Shown here: positions 15,706-25,108 of the stretch, in pieces
Layout of the letters: each line of letters starts with the position of its first letter
Numbering within the stretch: position 1 is the first letter of the stretch
Assembly (NCBI RefSeq): GCF_019331805.1
Contig: NZ_JAHBBE010000020.1
Span: 1-50,354, forward strand
DNA from: Bifidobacterium pongonis
GTDB lineage: Bacteria > Actinomycetota > Actinomycetes > Actinomycetales > Bifidobacteriaceae
Direction: 5' to 3'
Length of the DNA stretch: 50,354 nt
Translations under genes and position numbers: made by a program
The notes under the pieces: model-generated
Told to the model about the DNA's origin: nothing
Databases searched by the model: none
Seen by the model: only the letters and a program-made list of their open reading frames with translations

Positions 15706-18249
15706 TCAGTGCGCGATACCCATCACACCAAGACACCAGGCATTCTCGTAGGCGAGCTCCCGCCACTGCTTGTAGCGGCCGGAAATGCCGCCGTGCCCGG
15801 CCTCCACCTCGATCTTGGCGATGGCGTCGACGCCCGCGCCTTGCAGGCGGGCAAGCCATTTCAGCGGTTCCACGTACAGCACGCGGGTGTCGTTCATCGA
15901 CGTGGTGATGAAGATCTTCGGGAAGACCTTCACGCGCGGGTCGTCCCGGCGTTCCGGCGCGTTCTCGTACGGCGTGTACGACTTCATGTACCGGTACACC
16001 TCGGCATCGTGCAGCGGGTCGCCCCACTCGTCCCATTCGGTGACGGTGAGCGGCAGCGACGGGTCGAGGATCGAAGTCAGCGCGTCCACGAACGGCACGT
16101 CCGCTTCGATACCGGCGAACCTCTCCGGCGCGAGATTCGCCACCGCGCCCATGAGCAGTCCACCGGCGGAACCGCCATCGGCCACCGTGCGCGAAGGATT
16201 CGCCAATCCCGCATTCTGCAGGGCGGCGGTCGCGTCCACGAAATCCTCGAACGTGTGCCTCTTGTTCAGTCTTCTGCCCTGCTCATACCATGCACGGCCC
16301 ATCTCGCCGCCGCCACGGATATGCGGCACGGCGTACAGCACGCCGCGGTCGAGCAGGCTGATGCGCGCCACAGAGAATCTGGGGTCGGAGCTGATCTCGT
16401 AGGCGCCATACCCGGTGACGAACATCGCGGAATCGCAGGTCGGCACATCCCTGCGCCACACCAGCGAGACGGGGATGCGTTCGCCGTCGCGGGCCGTGAT
16501 CCACACGCGGCGTTCCATGTAATCGCGCGGATTGAAATCGCCGAGCACCGTGGCGCGTTTGAGCAGACGGTCCTCGCCGGTGGCAGGGTCCACGTCATGC
16601 AGTTCGCCCGGCCTGGTGTAGCTGGAGAAGGAGTAACGCATGCGCGGCGCGTCATACGACGGGTTGCCGCCCGCACCGATGGAATACAGTCGTCTCGTCT
16701 CGCCCGGCATCGCGTCGGCGGTCGCGCCGTCCGACGAGGTCATCGCCTTGCGGGAAGCGCCGTGCACCGCATTGCCGTCGCCTTGGGCACGCACGAAATC
16801 GTCGATCGTCTCGGAGGCGTCACGCACCGCATGGGGACCGGCGGTATCGTCCTCCATGCCACCCACGGCCTTCCAGACCGCGGCGCGTTCCTCGTTCACC
16901 TCGTCCACGGATTCGTCCACATCCCAATCGTCGTCAAGCGCGGGAGGCACGAGTTCGGTGAATCGCCACGGTCGGTGCGCGAGGAAATCCTCGGCGGCGG
17001 CGCGCTTGGTCATCACCGCGAGATGCGGCAGGCTTTCCGCACGGTACGACATCGTCACGAAATTGCGGTGGATGGCGATGCCTTCGATGCCCAACCCGTG
17101 CGCCCCCTGCAGAATCGCCGGGTTTCCGGGGTTCGAATAGGGCGCTCCGATGGGTTTGGCGGAAGCGCCGGGCTCCACCTCGTCGCCCTGCTCGCACCCG
17201 TAAGGCGAACCGGCGGCCACGCATACGCCCTCACCCAGGCGGTACGGCGGTTCATGCCCGCGCATGTCGATGACATCGATTTCGAAATTCGGGTTCAGCG
17301 CGTTGTGGTACACCACTGCGACCGGAATGTCGGACCCGTTCTCCCCCGCGCCTTCGAAGCAGGCGAAGCTCACATCGTATTCCACATCGTCCTCGCGCGG
17401 GATGAACGCCTGGAATTCGCCTTCCGGATCGTCCACCGGAAGCATGAGCACCTCCGTGGAGGTTTTCGAACCGGTGCCGATCACGATGCTGCGCTCGTCG
17501 AAGGAGAGCCCGACACCGGCCCAGAAGCGCTCGTCCTGCTCACGGAACACTTCGACGTCGGATTCGACCGGCGTGCCCACGCGATGGCGGAACACCGCGC
17601 ACGGTCTCCACGCGTCGTCGAGCACGGTGTAGAACACCCATTGCGCGTCCGGCGTGAAGCACGCCCCCGAAATGCCCTTGAACACTTCCGGCAATTCCTC
17701 GCCTGTGGACAGGTCACGGATGCGGAAATCGTAGCGTTCGTCGCCGGCGACGTCCACGCCGTACAGCATCCAGCGCCCGTCCTTACTGATATCCATGCCG
17801 CCGATGCGGAAGAAATCATGGCCTTCGGATTCGCGGTTCGCGTCGAATACGATCTGCTCGCCCGGCATACTGCCCGGTTCGCCTTCGGCGTTCACCTGTG
17901 GCGGGTCCCAATCGTCCGGCCCGTCGATCGGCATACGGCACTGCACCGCATACTGTTTGCCCTGCTGCGTGCGGGTGAAATACCAGTAGCCGTCCATGCG
18001 CGTCGGTACCGACATGTCGGTTTCCTGCACATGGGATTTGAACTCCTCGAACAGGGTGTCTCGCAACGACGCCAACGGCTTGTTGCGTTCCTCGCACAGG
18101 CGGTTCTGGGCGGCCACATAGTCGCCGACATCCTGCGACTGCTTGTCCCGCATCCACTCATAGGGGTCGACGAACGTATCGCCGTGATGTTCACGCCTGA
18201 ACGGCACCTGCTTCGCCATCGGCACTTCTCTGTTCCCGCTTTCGGTCAT
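15706..18249 (-). CDS. Prolyl oligopeptidase family serine peptidase (S9, oligopeptidase B-like)
   Basis: 847 residues. An N-terminal DPYEWMRD block and a beta-propeller occupy about residues 10-560; the alpha/beta hydrolase domain follows with the nucleophile in DGGSAGGLLMG, Asp in NDTRV and His in AGHGGISGR. This is the S9A order and matches protease II (PtrB), which cuts after basic residues in small peptides. Length is more than 100 residues above PtrB, much of it from an acidic, disordered insertion at about residues 433-520. No signal peptide, so it is cytoplasmic. The start at 18249 is preceded by GGACGG; ATG 18219 is a second option. Confidence 0.93.
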   Translation of the reverse strand: MTESGNREVPMAKQVPFRREHHGDTFVDPYEWMRDKQSQDVGDYVAAQNRLCEERNKPLASLRDTLFEEFKSHVQETDMSVPTRMDGYWYFTRTQQGKQYAVQCRMPIDGPDDWDPPQVNAEGEPGSMPGEQIVFDANRESEGHDFFRIGGMDISKDGRWMLYGVDVAGDERYDFRIRDLSTGEELPEVFKGISGACFTPDAQWVFYTVLDDAWRPCAVFRHRVGTPVESDVEVFREQDERFWAGVGLSFDERSIVIGTGSKTSTEVLMLPVDDPEGEFQAFIPREDDVEYDVSFACFEGAGENGSDIPVAVVYHNALNPNFEIDVIDMRGHEPPYRLGEGVCVAAGSPYGCEQGDEVEPGASAKPIGAPYSNPGNPAILQGAHGLGIEGIAIHRNFVTMSYRAESLPHLAVMTKRAAAEDFLAHRPWRFTELVPPALDDDWDVDESVDEVNEERAAVWKAVGGMEDDTAGPHAVRDASETIDDFVRAQGDGNAVHGASRKAMTSSDGATADAMPGETRRLYSIGAGGNPSYDAPRMRYSFSSYTRPGELHDVDPATGEDRLLKRATVLGDFNPRDYMERRVWITARDGERIPVSLVWRRDVPTCDSAMFVTGYGAYEISSDPRFSVARISLLDRGVLYAVPHIRGGGEMGRAWYEQGRRLNKRHTFEDFVDATAALQNAGLANPSRTVADGGSAGGLLMGAVANLAPERFAGIEADVPFVDALTSILDPSLPLTVTEWDEWGDPLHDAEVYRYMKSYTPYENAPERRDDPRVKVFPKIFITTSMNDTRVLYVEPLKWLARLQGAGVDAIAKIEVEAGHGGISGRYKQWRELAYENAWCLGVMGIAH

Positions 18250-18337
18250 AGCCGTCCATTGTAGCGGCTCCCCGAGGCGGCCGGCCGGGAATGCAATCCC
18301 CCCGACACCGGCGTGTCCCGCCAACCGCATGGCACGG

Positions 18338-19555
18338 CTACTGGTCGAGATGCATGGCCAGATACGGAAGCATGGTTTTCATCAGGTTCACGCCGGTCGT
18401 GCCGACGAACACCGGCACGTCGGTGACCGGCATGGGTTGCGTGGCGGTCAGACCGGTGGTCATGCCCAACGGCGAGGTTTCACGCGGCGTGAGCTGCCTG
18501 ATGGCGATGGCGAGCACGCGCCCCGGGTACCGTTTGGCGATGGTGGCGTACGTGGTCGGATCGCGCTGGCCGTCGTCACCAACGAGGATGAACTTCATGT
18601 CAGGGAAATCCGACATGAGCTGTTCGGCGAATTCAAGCTTGTGCTGCGGCCCGGAGGGGACGAAACTTTTCGGCCTGGGGTCGAGGTCGCGCAGCAGCAG
18701 CGGCCCTTCGGGGAACCCATGGTCGGCGATGAAATGGCGGATCGACCCTTCGACGTTCCACGGCGAGGTCGACAGGTAGAAGAACGGCGCATCGGGGAAC
18801 AAATCGGCGATCTTGTTGAACAGCACGCTCATGCCCGGCACGGAACTGCGCTTGAACGGGTCGAGGAACAGCAGGTTCCATGCGGCCTTCCACAGCACCG
18901 GCGCCTGGGTGATCATCACCGTATCGTCCACGTCGCTGATCACGCCGATCTTCGCGGAGGACGGAATGGTGTACAGGCGCGATTTCACCGGTTTGCGGCC
19001 ATTCACGCGGTACGAGACCTGGTGCACGCCCGGGTCGAGATGATAGTCGGCCAGCAGATCCAGATAACCGGAACGGTCGGAGAGCGCGTATTCGCTGTCG
19101 ATGTCCGGGCTGTTGCCGGGCTTGTCGTAGGTTTCCCTATCGCCGACCTGAACGGTTTCCAACGGCGTCTCGTCGATGCGGATCTTCACCTGCGTCTGCG
19201 GCGCAGGAACGGTCAACATGCCGCGGATGCCCCTCGTCGCACGCCCGTATTCGCTGCGTTCCGGCGCATATACGGTGCGGCAGATCAAACGCGAGAACTC
19301 CTCCGTGCCATACCCCACGTAGGGGTTGACGCGGGGGAACCAGCCGAGCTTCTTCGCGGCATGCGTGGCGAAATACGCCCACCCGCCGAACGCGCCGGTC
19401 ACCGCACGGCGCGCGGCACGCACCAGAGGCGGTTTGACTTCGATACGCTCCCTGGGGGACGCGGCGTCGAAGGTCGTGACCGCGTGACGCGCCGGAATCG
19501 GCACGGTGGGCATATCGTCGGATCTTTGATCCGGGGTGCCTGCAGGCATGGTCAT
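18338..19555 (-). CDS. App1-like phosphatidate phosphatase domain protein (DUF2183)
   Basis: 405 residues with the DxDDT phosphatase motif in IGVISDVDDTVMIT, then FFYLSTSPWNV and ILVGDDGQRDP, the conserved blocks of the App1 catalytic domain. In yeast App1 removes phosphate from phosphatidic acid; bacterial members are little studied. The N-terminal half has a small beta-rich domain (about 115-205) before the catalytic part. No clear transmembrane helix is seen. Its ATG overlaps the gcvH stop codon as ATGA, so it is translationally coupled to gcvH, an unexpected partner. Confidence 0.88.
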   Translation of the reverse strand: MTMPAGTPDQRSDDMPTVPIPARHAVTTFDAASPRERIEVKPPLVRAARRAVTGAFGGWAYFATHAAKKLGWFPRVNPYVGYGTEEFSRLICRTVYAPERSEYGRATRGIRGMLTVPAPQTQVKIRIDETPLETVQVGDRETYDKPGNSPDIDSEYALSDRSGYLDLLADYHLDPGVHQVSYRVNGRKPVKSRLYTIPSSAKIGVISDVDDTVMITQAPVLWKAAWNLLFLDPFKRSSVPGMSVLFNKIADLFPDAPFFYLSTSPWNVEGSIRHFIADHGFPEGPLLLRDLDPRPKSFVPSGPQHKLEFAEQLMSDFPDMKFILVGDDGQRDPTTYATIAKRYPGRVLAIAIRQLTPRETSPLGMTTGLTATQPMPVTDVPVFVGTTGVNLMKTMLPYLAMHLDQ

Positions 19556-19953
19556 CGAATAACCTTCGCGTATTCCTCGGCGGTCAGCAGTTCGGGCTCA
19601 TCGTCCTCAAGCTCGATTTTGAACAGCCAGCCTTCGCCGTACGGATCGCCGTTGACGACGCTGGGATCGTCGCTCACCGCCTGGTTCACGTAGCGGATCG
19701 TGCCGGATACGGGGGCGATCAGCGGTTCGACGGCCTTGGAGGATTCGAGTTCGAACACTTCGTCACCGGCTTCGACATGCGTGCCGGGTTCAGGCAGGTC
19801 GATGTACACGAGTTCGCCGAGCTGTTCGGCCGCGTACTCGGTGATGCCGACCATCGCGGGATCCGCGGAACGATCGATCCACACGTGGTCCTGCGAATAT
19901 TCCAGATGATCCGGAACGTCAAGGTTCAATGGCGTATCCTGTGCTTCGCTCAT
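19552..19953 (-). CDS. gcvH: Glycine cleavage system H-like lipoyl carrier protein
   Basis: 133 residues, the size of GcvH. The lipoyl-domain core includes VGITEYAAEQLGELVYIDLPEPG and the lipoylation site ELESSKAVEPL with Lys73, followed by PVSGTI. In the full glycine cleavage system this arm carries the aminomethyl group between GcvP, GcvT and lipoamide dehydrogenase. None of those genes is in this window, and bifidobacteria are generally thought to lack a working system, so this may be a stand-alone lipoyl carrier. It starts after GGGGAATAGG, 54 bases below the L,D-transpeptidase gene, and overlaps the App1 gene by 4 bases. Confidence 0.93.
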   Translation of the reverse strand: MSEAQDTPLNLDVPDHLEYSQDHVWIDRSADPAMVGITEYAAEQLGELVYIDLPEPGTHVEAGDEVFELESSKAVEPLIAPVSGTIRYVNQAVSDDPSVVNGDPYGEGWLFKIELEDDEPELLTAEEYAKVIR

Positions 19954-20007
19954 GTCCTATTCCCCTTATCAGATGATGGGTTACGATTCGACGGCCCTGC
20001 GGTTCGC

Positions 20008-21630
20008 TCAGCGGACCGCGCCGGAGGGCTGGGAGCCGATCACCTGCACCAGCGTACCCTCACCGCAGTGCTCGTAGATCCACTTCGAATCCTGCTCGTA
20101 CATGTTCACGCAACCGTGCGAACCGTAGTTGACCGGGTCGCCGATCTTGATGCCGGTGTAGTTCCAGGAGGCGGTGTGGAACGCCACGCCGCTCTTCGTG
20201 AAGTAGCTCACCCACTTCACGCCCGGGGAGACGTACGGGGTGCCGTCGTCGTTGTTGCCGCGCATGGTCTGCGAGGCGTACCTGAGCCAGATGGTGTAGT
20301 TGCCGTTGGGCGTCTCGTGGATGTTCGAACCGGTGCAGGCCGGGAAGGTCTTGACCGCCTGCTCGTTCTGGTACACGGTGACGCTTTGGCTGGACTTGTC
20401 CACCACGATGCGCCATTCGCTCTTCTTCTGCTTGGTTTCGAACTTCTTGACGTCGGATTCCGCCTGCAGGGTGGCGCCGTCACCGGTTTTGAGGGCGGAG
20501 AGCACCTGCGCCGCGGTGTTGTCGGTGTTCTTGACGGTCAGTCCGTTCACGCCCTTCGTGGCGGCTTCGAGGATGACGGTGCCGTTGTTGTCGACGAGAT
20601 CCTCCTGATTGACGGCCTCCTGATTGAGTTGTTCGGGCATTGCGGCGGCGAGATACGTCTTGATGGCTTCGGCATCGTAGTCAAGCGTGATCTGGCCTTG
20701 CGAGGGGTCGCCGTTGGGCTTGATCCACTTGGCGACCTCGTCCACGGGAATTTCGAACTGCTTGGTGTCGCCGTTCGAAATGACGATCTTGTTGGTCAGG
20801 CGACGGTTGGCCTCATCGGCGGTTTTCTGCGCCGTCTCCAAGGTAATGGGCATGTCGACCTGCTTGTTGGTGATTTCCACCGTGGCGTTGTTGCCGGGAT
20901 TCTTGATGGCCTGTTCCACGGCTTCGCTGACCGGCTGCACGTCGGGAGCGTCGCCTTCACGGCCTTCGGTGGCGACGAAGGACTGCGAGTTCGCGTCGTA
21001 GGCGATGGAGGATGCCACGGCGCGTTCATCGTCGCTGATCAGCTTGGAGGACAGGAAACTGCTCATCTCATAGGTGTTCACCTTCGCTGAGAGCTTGACG
21101 TCCTCATGGGAGAACGGGTTCAGGCGGGAAATGTCCTGCAGGATGTTCGAGGACTTCTTGGCGGACAGCAGATCGTCCACCGTCTTGTTGACGTCCACGC
21201 TCACACCGAGGTTCTTCAGCGTGGCGGACACCTGCCTGTCGTGGTCGCCCTTGACGACGATGGAGGAATCCTCCACCGCCTTCTTCACCGTGGAGGTCAG
21301 CGCGGCGCGATCCTGGCCGACCACCTTGACGGATCCGAAACGCACGCCCGGAGCCACGCGATCGGCGTAATGCCAGCGTGCGGTGAAGAACACCGCGATG
21401 ATCGCGACTAGCAGCACCGCGATCGCGACCAGCAGCACGATCAGTCCCTTATGAGACTTCTTCTTCGCGCCACCGTCGCCTTCCGCGGGGAATCCCGGGA
21501 AATCATCGGGCTCGGAAGGAGGGAAGCCACCTAATCCACCGACCCCCTGGACGGTGTTCGCACCCACCGGATTGATGACCGTGGTGTCGGCCATATCCTG
21601 CAGGTACACTTGCTCCGTATTCTTCGCCAT
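20008..21630 (-). CDS. L,D-transpeptidase (YkuD domain) with signal anchor
   Basis: 540 residues: a Pro/Gly-rich cytoplasmic part, one transmembrane helix (about 62-84, GLIVLLVAIAVLLVAIIAVFF), two repeated peptidoglycan-binding-type domains (about 95-380) and a C-terminal YkuD catalytic domain. The catalytic signature is visible as HTASWN followed by YGSHGCVNM, with the nucleophilic Cys. Such enzymes make 3-3 cross-links in peptidoglycan or attach proteins to it, outside the membrane. AAGGAC before the ATG at 21630 supports the start. It is followed by gcvH on the same strand after 54 bases. Confidence 0.93.
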   Translation of the reverse strand: MAKNTEQVYLQDMADTTVINPVGANTVQGVGGLGGFPPSEPDDFPGFPAEGDGGAKKKSHKGLIVLLVAIAVLLVAIIAVFFTARWHYADRVAPGVRFGSVKVVGQDRAALTSTVKKAVEDSSIVVKGDHDRQVSATLKNLGVSVDVNKTVDDLLSAKKSSNILQDISRLNPFSHEDVKLSAKVNTYEMSSFLSSKLISDDERAVASSIAYDANSQSFVATEGREGDAPDVQPVSEAVEQAIKNPGNNATVEITNKQVDMPITLETAQKTADEANRRLTNKIVISNGDTKQFEIPVDEVAKWIKPNGDPSQGQITLDYDAEAIKTYLAAAMPEQLNQEAVNQEDLVDNNGTVILEAATKGVNGLTVKNTDNTAAQVLSALKTGDGATLQAESDVKKFETKQKKSEWRIVVDKSSQSVTVYQNEQAVKTFPACTGSNIHETPNGNYTIWLRYASQTMRGNNDDGTPYVSPGVKWVSYFTKSGVAFHTASWNYTGIKIGDPVNYGSHGCVNMYEQDSKWIYEHCGEGTLVQVIGSQPSGAVR

Positions 21631-21770
21631 TGTCGTAGTCCTTGGTTCTTGTTTTCTTTTTCTCTCTCGACGCAACTTTCAACGACTATACGACGACGTC
21701 ACCCCATCAGGTGCCGTGAATGGCTGGAATCTCAGGCCTTCCGAATACGGTAAAAAACCGCTGCGCCATC

Positions 21771-22901
21771 TCATCCGAGCTCGTGGCCCAGCCACTGCTC
21801 GATCATGTAACGGGCTATGGTCGCCTTGCCCGGCGCGCTGATGCGCCCTGTGATGATGGCCGACGTGTACTCGTCCCGGGTCATCCACTGCGCATCGACC
21901 GTTTCCGAACCGTCCACATGAACATCCGTGCCGAGCGCGTGCGCCTTGAACGCCACCATCAACGAGGCGGGGTACGGCCACGGCTGCGAGCCGAGATACT
22001 TGACTTCGCCCAGCGTGATGCCGGTTTCCTCTTTCGCCTCGCGGCGCACCGCATGTTCCAGGTTCTCGCCCGCCTCCACGAATCCGGCGGAAACCGAATA
22101 CAGCGTGGGGTTGTTCCAAGCCGCATTGTGCTGGATCAGCAGGCGGTCGGCGGAATCGACCACAAGCGTGATCACCGCCGGTTCGACGCGCGGGAACAAC
22201 AGTCTGCCGCAGTTTTCCCCCTCCGTGCACCGCTGCGCCCAGCCGCCCATGGCCGCTTCGACGGGAGCGCCGCAGGCCGGGCAGTGCCGCTGTCTGTTAT
22301 GCCAGACGCTCAACGCCACCGCACTGGTGGCCTGACCTGCCTCGCGGGCGTTGGCATGCGGGGCGAAACCACGCAGATCCACCCAGTCGAACCGGTGTTC
22401 CGCCTGCTGCAGCAGATCCGCGCCGCCGTTTGCCGCCGCATCATCGCCTTGGCCCGCCGCACTGCCCGGCGTGGACCTGCCGTAGCCGGCAAGCTGCCCG
22501 TCGACGGTACCGCTGTCCCCATTGTTGCAATCGTCGTCACCGTTCGCGGCCACGACACGCGTGATATCCACCGCGATCACATGCCGCACGCCCTTCGCGC
22601 CGGAATACCCGCCGAGGAACATGGCCACTGCCTGCGGGTGCCGCTCCAAGGCCTTCGCCGCGTAGGCGCCGGGCAGCGTGGCCAGTCGCATCGACGCGTT
22701 CTCATAGTCGGCCATCGCGCCCTGCCCACGCGGCACCGCCACGCGCCCATCACAGGTCAGCATGACCGTGGTGGCCGGTTCGGCCAGTACCGTCTGCAGC
22801 AGGTCGGGTTCGCCGCGACGTTCGGTTTCATAGTCGATATCGCCCTGCGCAAGAGGCAGGAAGGGAAGCACCTGGGTAAGCGCCAACGGGTTCAATGCCA
22901 T
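21771..22901 (-). CDS. nudC: NADH pyrophosphatase-type Nudix hydrolase
   Basis: 376 residues. Order: a variable N-terminal domain, a four-Cys zinc site (CPACG ... C ... C, about 225-250), then the Nudix domain with GFVEAGENLEHAVRREAKEETGI and the NudC-specific SQPWPYPASLM downstream. This is the NudC layout, an enzyme that splits NADH and removes NAD caps from RNA 5' ends. It is longer than E. coli NudC (257 residues), mostly through a Gly/Asp-rich linker around 120-175. It starts 3 bases after the alpha/beta hydrolase stop codon, so the two are one operon. Confidence 0.92.
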   Translation of the reverse strand: MALNPLALTQVLPFLPLAQGDIDYETERRGEPDLLQTVLAEPATTVMLTCDGRVAVPRGQGAMADYENASMRLATLPGAYAAKALERHPQAVAMFLGGYSGAKGVRHVIAVDITRVVAANGDDDCNNGDSGTVDGQLAGYGRSTPGSAAGQGDDAAANGGADLLQQAEHRFDWVDLRGFAPHANAREAGQATSAVALSVWHNRQRHCPACGAPVEAAMGGWAQRCTEGENCGRLLFPRVEPAVITLVVDSADRLLIQHNAAWNNPTLYSVSAGFVEAGENLEHAVRREAKEETGITLGEVKYLGSQPWPYPASLMVAFKAHALGTDVHVDGSETVDAQWMTRDEYTSAIITGRISAPGKATIARYMIEQWLGHELG

Positions 22902-22904
22902 GAT

Positions 22905-23750
22905 TCAGCCCACTCTTCTCATCAGATCGACCAAGGCCGCCGCAACCGTGTTCGGGTGTTCGACGGCGCTGAAATGACCGCAATCGGGGATGGCGGTGAA
23001 AGTCGCGTTGCTGCCGATGCGTTCGGCGAGAGGGCCCATGACGGAAGGATTACTGGTCGGATCGAGTTCGCCGGACACCACCGCCACCGGCACGTCCATG
23101 CTTTCCGGAACGCCGGCCAACTCGGGGCGGCCGTACGTCATACGCTGACGCCATGCGAGCCCGGCCGGGTTCTGTTCCTCGATCCATGCGGTCATGCGGT
23201 CGATGAACTCCTGCGAGCGCTTCACCGTGGAATCGTTCGGTCCGGCTTGGGCGAAGTGCATGACCGGCTGCACCGAATCCGTGGATTCGCAGGCGTCGGA
23301 TGTTTCGAGTCGCGCCTCGCCGCCGACGCCGTCGCTGGATGCCATGGTGTCGCACAGCGCGACGCCCGCCACCGCTTCGGGGTGGAGACGGTACAGGTCG
23401 GTGACCAGATAGCCACCCATGGAAAGGCCAACCCAGACGGCTTTGCCGTACCCGGCTTCATGCAGCATGGCCACATACGATTCGGCCATGCGGTCAAGCG
23501 CGTCCGGGTAGGAGCCGTTGGCCGCGCGGCGGCCGGATTGCGCGTCGCTGGGCGCCGGGGACAGGCCGGAGCCCGGCATGTCGGGTGCCCAGATGGCGAA
23601 ATCGGGCAGCCCGGCCTCGTCGGCGAGCGCGGCGATGCGTTCCGCGCAGCGCTCCCACATGCGTCCGTCCACCGGGTAGGCGTTCGCCAGGATCAGCGGC
23701 GTGCTGGTGCCGTCGCCTTCGCGCAGCACGCGGTTGTGGATTTCGAACAT
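22905..23750 (-). CDS. Alpha/beta hydrolase
   Basis: 281 residues with the alpha/beta hydrolase fold: nucleophile elbow GLSMGG (Ser110), acid in VSGELDP and His in PDCGHFSAVEHP, in the right order. The cap region (about 130-200) is acidic and variable. The family includes esterases, lactonases and dehalogenases, and the substrate cannot be told. It is immediately upstream of nudC, with 3 bases between the genes. No signal peptide is present. Confidence 0.87.
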   Translation of the reverse strand: MFEIHNRVLREGDGTSTPLILANAYPVDGRMWERCAERIAALADEAGLPDFAIWAPDMPGSGLSPAPSDAQSGRRAANGSYPDALDRMAESYVAMLHEAGYGKAVWVGLSMGGYLVTDLYRLHPEAVAGVALCDTMASSDGVGGEARLETSDACESTDSVQPVMHFAQAGPNDSTVKRSQEFIDRMTAWIEEQNPAGLAWRQRMTYGRPELAGVPESMDVPVAVVSGELDPTSNPSVMGPLAERIGSNATFTAIPDCGHFSAVEHPNTVAAALVDLMRRVG

Positions 23751-23872
23751 TCGTCGTCTCTTTCTCTTCGACTCTCTTCGCTATTCTTCAGCGTTTCGGT
23801 ATTGCGCCGTTCCGGCGTTCGCCGTCGCTTCGGCCTTGTGGTCGTTGACCGGCGTCGTGCCGAAACGATACG

Positions 23873-24508
23873 TCAGATGCCCGCCCAGCGCAGCGCCGAC
23901 CGGACGATGCGCCCGTGGCAGTTGCCCATTTGCTGCAGGAACACGTCGATCCTCTCGTCATGCGGATCGATCCATTCCACGTCGAGCGTTTCGTCCTGCG
24001 GGTGGCAGTCGCCGGCGATCGGCACCACGTAGCACAGCGCGATCGCGTGCTGGCGCGGATCGAAGTATTCGCTTACGCCGGGTGTGGGGAAGAATTCGGC
24101 CACGGTGAAGGGCTGCGGGCTGATCGGCAGCACCGGCAGGGCGATATCGCCCAAGTCCTTGGACACGTTGCGTGCGATGGCTTCGCGCAGCGTTTCGTGG
24201 AACAGCACTCTACCGGAGATGAGCGCGCGTTCCACGGAGCCGTCGTCGGTGACGTGCAGCAGCGAGCCGATGCGCGTGATGCGGCCGAACTCGTCCGTGC
24301 GTACGGGCACCACGCATACGTAGGCGATGGGCACTTCGCCGCGCACGCGGTTGATCTCATCGGATCCGAGCCACCCCGGAGGATTGCCATGGCCGTTCCC
24401 TCGGATGAAATCCTCGGGAGTGACATGATCGAATTCCCCGCGGGAGCGGCCTGCGTCGAAATCGCCTTCCTCAGGCACTTCATCATTCATCACTGGCATA
24501 CGTCTCAT
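23873..24508 (-). CDS. DUF4916 Nudix-like protein
   Basis: 211 residues resembling the actinobacterial DUF4916 family: PGWLGSDEINRVRGEVPIAYV, then SGRVLFHETLREAI, the SPQPFTVAEFFPTPGVSEYFDPRQHAIALCYVVP region and LDVEWIDP. These proteins have the Nudix fold but lack a complete Nudix box, so hydrolysis is doubtful. The first 35 residues are acidic and unlike the family. Three ATG codons (24508, 24499, 24490) lie within 20 bases and none has a Shine-Dalgarno; CATAAT overlapping the first suggests a leaderless start at the second. It is divergent from trxA. Confidence 0.75.
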   Translation of the reverse strand: MRRMPVMNDEVPEEGDFDAGRSRGEFDHVTPEDFIRGNGHGNPPGWLGSDEINRVRGEVPIAYVCVVPVRTDEFGRITRIGSLLHVTDDGSVERALISGRVLFHETLREAIARNVSKDLGDIALPVLPISPQPFTVAEFFPTPGVSEYFDPRQHAIALCYVVPIAGDCHPQDETLDVEWIDPHDERIDVFLQQMGNCHGRIVRSALRWAGI

Positions 24509-24618
24509 TATGGCGCGTTTTCATGTGCGCCGCGTGTTCGCCCCTCGCTCAATGGTTGATTTCGCCGCGTATTGTGGGACACTGGAGACGGCTTATCCAC
24601 GCGCAAAGGAGTTTTTCA

Positions 24619-24966
24619 ATGGCCACCATTCAGGTTTCCTCCGCCGATTTCGAGCGGACCATCACCGACAACGAGCTGGTTTTCGTCGATTTCTGGGCGA
24701 CGTGGTGCGGACCGTGCCGCGCGTTCGGCCCGATTTACGAGGCGGCCAGCAATAAGCCCGAGAACGCCGACATCGTGTTCGCGAAGATCGACATCGACGC
24801 CAGCCAGGATCTCGCCCAGGCCGCCGGCATCCAGGCGGTCCCGACCCTCATGGTGGTGAAGAAGGGGCAGATCGTCTTCAAGCAGGCCGGCGCGCTGCAG
24901 GCCGCCGATCTGGATGATCTGATCGAACAGGCCAAGAATCTCAAGGTCGAGGATCAGGAGAACTAA
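24619..24966 (+). CDS. trxA: Thioredoxin
   Basis: 115 residues, a single thioredoxin domain with the active site WATWCGPCRAF (Cys30 and Cys33) and the cis-proline in AVPTLMV. It reduces protein disulphides in the cytoplasm with electrons from thioredoxin reductase, which is not in the window. AAAGGAG 8 bases before the ATG at 24619 fixes the start. A very stable terminator follows 10 bases after the stop, so it is transcribed alone. Confidence 0.96.
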   Translation: MATIQVSSADFERTITDNELVFVDFWATWCGPCRAFGPIYEAASNKPENADIVFAKIDIDASQDLAQAAGIQAVPTLMVVKKGQIVFKQAGALQAADLDDLIEQAKNLKVEDQEN

Positions 24967-24976
24967 TCGCGTTTTC

Positions 24977-25020
24977 CGCGGAACGGCCGGCTGCCTCCAG
25001 CCGGCCGTTCCGCGCCTTTT
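24977..25020 (+). terminator. Terminator of trxA
   Basis: Perfect 16-bp stem (24977-24992 and 24999-25014, core GGAACGGCCGGCT) with a 6-base loop, followed by CCTTTT. Confidence 0.9.
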
Positions 25021-25108
25021 ATATGCGTCTCATGCTCATGTACCTCTCTGTGACTATCATGGAGGAAGGTTGTGTGCCATGGAGGCGCATTCATTGTTAA
25101 GGAGTAAG

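Noticed and set aside
15565..18264. 899-residue plus-strand open frame
   Set aside because: Antisense to the S9 peptidase whose catalytic motifs are intact.
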